This document shows, one piece after another, positions 63,519 through 64,000 of a stretch of 64,000 nucleotides of DNA; the stretch's first letter is position 1; every line of letters begins with the position of its first letter. A program made the position numbers and the translations under genes. Below the pieces are notes generated by a model that was not told where the DNA came from, made no database searches, and worked only from the letters and a program-made list of their open reading frames with translations. Source of the stretch: Bigelowiella natans CCMP2755 (lineage: Eukaryota; Cercozoa; Chlorarachniophyceae); assembly GCA_000320545.1 (NCBI GenBank), contig ADNK01000490.1, forward strand, positions 35,001 to 99,000. Reading direction: 5' to 3'.

Positions 63519-64000
63519 TCATCTCTATTGGTTGGGATTCCATCTTAAAGTTGCATGCATTGTTTATCGGGAAAACAGCGATAAGTGTCGAAACATTCAA
63601 GTACGTTAACAGGCGGAAGAGTTGCAGCAGCTAGAGACATGCCCCCACTTCAACATTGTATAAATATAAATATGAATATTATGTGTATGTATGTGTGCGC
63701 TATATTAGTCTGTACTTTTTTTAATGAATGTTGCAATGCTATGTGCTGCACGAGACGGCATGCTTGCTACTAAGCTGAAAGCATAGCATAGCTAGTCAGA
63801 GCGCGCGATGCAAATATGAGCTGCAGCAGAGGTCCATCCGTTTTATAGCAAGCATTCTTATTTTGAGCTATTTACTTTAGTATATAAATGCATATATAGC
63901 TGGAGCCGTCGCAGCTATGAGCTCGGGCGTTGACGTAAATTACTATTCTTATCGCATGCAGCATGGTACATATGCGTGAATCGCAGCTGCTGACAAGGCG
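63519..64000. other. 3' flank, nothing coding seen
   Basis: No exon was recognised. A stretch at 63829-63848 reads, on the minus strand, GCTATAAAACGGATGG, which resembles the start of the dispersed element near 12797. The rest is AT-rich with short palindromes. Confidence 0.35.

Overview
The window is nuclear DNA of a flagellated eukaryote that carries a plastid. Genes are split by many short introns (nearly all GT-AG, a few probably GC-AG). Intergenic DNA and introns are full of microsatellites, and bacterial operon signals, rRNA, tRNA and CRISPR structures were not seen. A plastid-lipid-associated protein (fibrillin) with a signal-peptide-like leader, an axonemal (CFAP92-like) protein and a cyclophilin-SYF2 fusion together suggest an alga with a secondary plastid, most likely a photosynthetic stramenopile. 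This is inference; no marker gene settles it. Gene models were built by hand from splice sites and reading-frame continuity. Exon coordinates are stated only where phases agree.

Layout. 1-404 (+): 3' end of an unknown gene. 1438-6583 (-): GRK-like kinase with an RGS-like segment, at least 19 exons. 6840-7148 (+): 64-residue protein. 7151-7590 (-): poorly resolved exons. 8366-11777 (+): PH domain plus coiled coil. 11778-12978: repeat island with a foldback. 12979-24335 (-): CFAP92-like axonemal protein, about 40 exons. 25320-35031 (+): very large PPR, PDZ, SR-rich, WW and TFIIS-N protein. 35032-36074: repeat island. 36075-37418 (-): intronless cyclophilin-SYF2 fusion. 38093-39659 (+): type II membrane glycosyltransferase-like protein. 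39660-40808: repeat island with a foldback. 40809 to about 47240 (-): cytochrome b5 reductase with an N-terminal docking-like domain. 47340-50285 (+): multi-membrane protein. 51082 to about 51420 (-): BTB-like 3' exons. 52262-60798 (+): plastid fibrillin with a long Pro/Ala/Lys-rich region carrying repeated G-F-F-G exons. 60799-62118: repeat island. 62119-63518 (+): small secretory-pathway or organelle-targeted protein.

The genes do not form one pathway. They cover signalling (GRK-like kinase, PH protein), motility (CFAP92-like protein, possibly the docking-domain reductase), RNA and transcription (PPR/WW/TFIIS-N protein, cyclophilin-SYF2), plastid biology (fibrillin) and the secretory route (glycosyltransferase-like protein). 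The most unusual items are the five-domain PPR gene with a one-base frame break in a C tract, the fibrillin with repeated sticker-like exons, and a family of dispersed palindrome-rich elements, two of which fold back on themselves.
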